Assembly (NCBI GenBank): GCA_002392965.1
Contig: DGIA01000025.1
Span: 1-22,734, forward strand
From: Bacteroidales bacterium UBA3834
GTDB taxonomy: Bacteria > Bacteroidota > Bacteroidia > Bacteroidales > P3
DNA length: 22,734 bases
Direction: 5' to 3'
Shown: piece by piece, positions 21,498 to 22,734 of the stretch
Position numbering within the stretch: the stretch's first letter is position 1
How the letters are laid out: each line of letters begins with the position of its first letter
Made by a program: the position numbers and the translations under genes
The notes under the pieces: generated by a model
Seen by the model: the letters and a program-made list of their open reading frames with translations, nothing else
Database searches by the model: none
Told to the model about the DNA's origin: nothing

Positions 21498-22598
21498 ATG
21501 TTCGACAACATCCGACCCCTCAATGATTCCGAGTTTCCTGGTGCTATGCGGCAACTGGTGGAGTCGCCCTTGTTGAAACCCATAGCCGGCTTCGTCTATC
21601 CTGGCGAGACCCTCGAGCAGGTCTCCGAGCGTCTCTGTGCGTTGCCCGACATCCACACCATGCAGGACACCGTCATGCGTGCCGCCATCCATCAGATTCT
21701 CGACCGCTCCGTCTCCGACTTCACCCACGCCGGCACCGACCTCATCCTTCCCGGCCGCCCCTACCTCTTCATCTCCAACCACCGCGACATCACCCTCGAC
21801 GCCTTCCTCCTCCAATACCTCCTCTTCGCCTATAACCAGCTCTACATCACCTTTGGCGCCAACCTCATGCAAGACCCCCTCATTACCCTTGTCGGTCGTG
21901 CCAACCGCATGTTCCGCGTCGAACGCGGCGGCACCCCCAAGGAGTTCTACCGCAACATGCTCCAGGTCTCGCAATACATCCGTCAGGTCATCGTCGCCGA
22001 CCAGCATTCCGTCTGGATAGCCCAGCGCAATGGACGAACAAAGAACGGCCTCGACCGCACCGAGGTGTCGCTCCTCAAGATGCTTGCCCTCGGCGGCCGT
22101 GCCACCCGAGAGGCACCCCTCATGCCCCTCAAAAGCCTCAATATTGTTCCTGTCAGCATCAGCTACGAATGGGAACCTTGCGACCTCCTCAAAGCCCGTG
22201 AGCTCCACCTCCGCTCCCTCGGTCCCTACCGCAAGGCCCAAGGCGAAGATATGAACAGCGTCCTCACCGGCATCCTACAACCCAAGGGGCACGTCCACCT
22301 CAGTATCACCGCCCCCGTCACTGACGAGGAGATTGACCGCTGCTCCGCCACCGACACCCCCTTCGAGAACCTTGCCGCACTCATCGACCGCCGCATCAAC
22401 GGCGCCTACCATCTCCATCCCACCAACTATCTCGCCTACGACCTCCTGCACCGCTCCTCGCGATTCGCCGACCATTATTCCTCCGACATACGGATCCAGT
22501 TCCAACAGCGCCTCGAAGCCGCCGCCCCCCAGGAGCGGAGCCTCCTCCTCGACATCTATTCCCACCCCGTCGAACAGCAGTACCCCGAAGTGCTGTAA
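21498..22598 (+). CDS. PlsC-like glycerolipid acyltransferase
   Basis: This 366-aa protein carries the acyltransferase motif SNHRDITLD at about 93-101 and WIAQRNGRTKNG further on, matching a Bacteroidota acyltransferase group related to glycerol-phosphate acyltransferases. The spacing His95-Asp101 is six, so the classical HX4D is modified. It may attach the polyene chain or a fatty acid to a lipid acceptor; alternatively it is a housekeeping phospholipid gene just downstream. Its 3' half (21640-22598) is strikingly C-rich on the coding strand compared with the G-rich first genes. It follows the ligase by 18 bp and is the last gene of the run. Confidence 0.82.
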   Translation: MFDNIRPLNDSEFPGAMRQLVESPLLKPIAGFVYPGETLEQVSERLCALPDIHTMQDTVMRAAIHQILDRSVSDFTHAGTDLILPGRPYLFISNHRDITLDAFLLQYLLFAYNQLYITFGANLMQDPLITLVGRANRMFRVERGGTPKEFYRNMLQVSQYIRQVIVADQHSVWIAQRNGRTKNGLDRTEVSLLKMLALGGRATREAPLMPLKSLNIVPVSISYEWEPCDLLKARELHLRSLGPYRKAQGEDMNSVLTGILQPKGHVHLSITAPVTDEEIDRCSATDTPFENLAALIDRRINGAYHLHPTNYLAYDLLHRSSRFADHYSSDIRIQFQQRLEAAAPQERSLLLDIYSHPVEQQYPEVL

Positions 22599-22642
22599 AG
22601 CAAAAAAAGGCCGCCGGACAAATCGCCCCGCATTCCTTTTCA

Positions 22643-22663
22643 GTGTTTAATGTTCCTAAACAC
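22643..22663. other. Perfect 7-bp stem-loop after the last gene
   Basis: GTGTTTA at 22643-22649 pairs with TAAACAC at 22657-22663 around a 7-nt loop. No U-run follows on the plus strand, so it is not a classical intrinsic terminator. The stem is A/T-rich and modestly stable. It lies between the last stop codon and the right repeat; it may be a termination or 3'-end processing signal, or chance. Confidence 0.45.
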
Positions 22664-22709
22664 GAAGGTATGCCGTCTGTTCCTTAAAAAAATAGACTTG
22701 TGTAACGGT

Positions 22710-22734
22710 CTGATACTAAGCCTTGAATCCGTTA
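22710..22734. repeat. Right arm of the inverted repeat flanking the operon
   Basis: This 25-bp segment, at the very edge of the window, is the reverse complement of 16-40 with one mismatch. Its own flanks TAACGG (22703-22708) and CCGTTA (22729-22734) are complementary, so like the left copy it can form a stem-loop. The element may continue beyond the window. No gene or coding potential is seen in 22599-22734. Confidence 0.75.

Noticed and set aside
22643..22663. Hairpin after the last gene as an intrinsic terminator
   Set aside because: The stem is A/T-rich and no T-run follows, so I list it only as a stem-loop of unknown role.
1..22734. CRISPR array, tRNA/rRNA genes, insertion sequences
   Set aside because: No regularly spaced direct repeats with unique spacers, no tRNA-like cloverleaf noticed, and no transposase reading frame; the tandem repeats seen are contiguous and short.

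Overview
The window is one compact, entirely plus-strand biosynthetic operon of 22 genes (about 165 to 22598). It looks like an aryl-polyene (APE) or flexirubin-type pigment locus of a GC-rich Bacteroidota, probably Bacteroidales. Three things suggest that host: an upstream TAnnTTTG (-7) promoter box typical of Bacteroidota, mostly weak or absent Shine-Dalgarno sites, and a gene set (tyrosine/histidine ammonia-lyase, LpxL-like acyltransferase, fused MMPL transporter) that I know mainly from Bacteroidota pigment clusters. No housekeeping gene, RNA gene, transposase, integrase or CRISPR array is visible.

Layout. 1-164: leader with a promoter and one arm of an inverted repeat. 165-5044: aromatic ammonia-lyase, ketoreductase, ketosynthase 1, SAM methyltransferase, acyl carrier protein 1. 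5048-8704: LpxL-like acyltransferase, hotdog dehydratase, 4HBT thioesterase, ketosynthase 2 fused to a KS-like domain, ACP 2. 8711-12241: ketosynthase 3 fused to a chain-length-factor-like domain, small four-helix membrane protein, LolA-like periplasmic protein, second hotdog dehydratase. 12250-17678: family 2 glycosyltransferase, MMPL/RND transporter fused to a PlsC-type acyltransferase, FAD-dependent carotenoid-desaturase/isomerase-like oxidoreductase. 17691-22598: B12/radical SAM enzyme, unknown 119-aa protein, secreted alpha/beta hydrolase, PaaK-like AMP-forming ligase, PlsC-like acyltransferase. 22599-22734: short tail with a hairpin and the second arm of the inverted repeat.

Proposed logic (inference from families). 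The lyase makes an aryl acrylate (p-coumarate from tyrosine is most likely). The PaaK-like ligase activates it, and it is loaded onto one of the two ACPs. Three ketosynthase polypeptides, two carrying KS-like/CLF-like C-terminal halves, extend it. The ketoreductase and the two hotdog dehydratases leave a conjugated polyene. The methyltransferase, FAD oxidoreductase and radical SAM enzyme may tailor it. The acyltransferases and glycosyltransferase would attach the chain to a lipid or sugar, and the MMPL, LolA-like and small membrane proteins would move it to the outer membrane. No DarA/DarB-like pair for a dialkylresorcinol is seen, so the product is more likely a membrane-anchored aryl polyene than a complete flexirubin.

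Most notable: fused KS/KS-like proteins; two hotdog dehydratases with complementary missing catalytic residues; short tandem repeats (7, 11 and 14 bp units) inside coding sequence at loops and domain joints; a B12/radical SAM enzyme; and a structured repeat in opposite orientation at the two ends of the operon.
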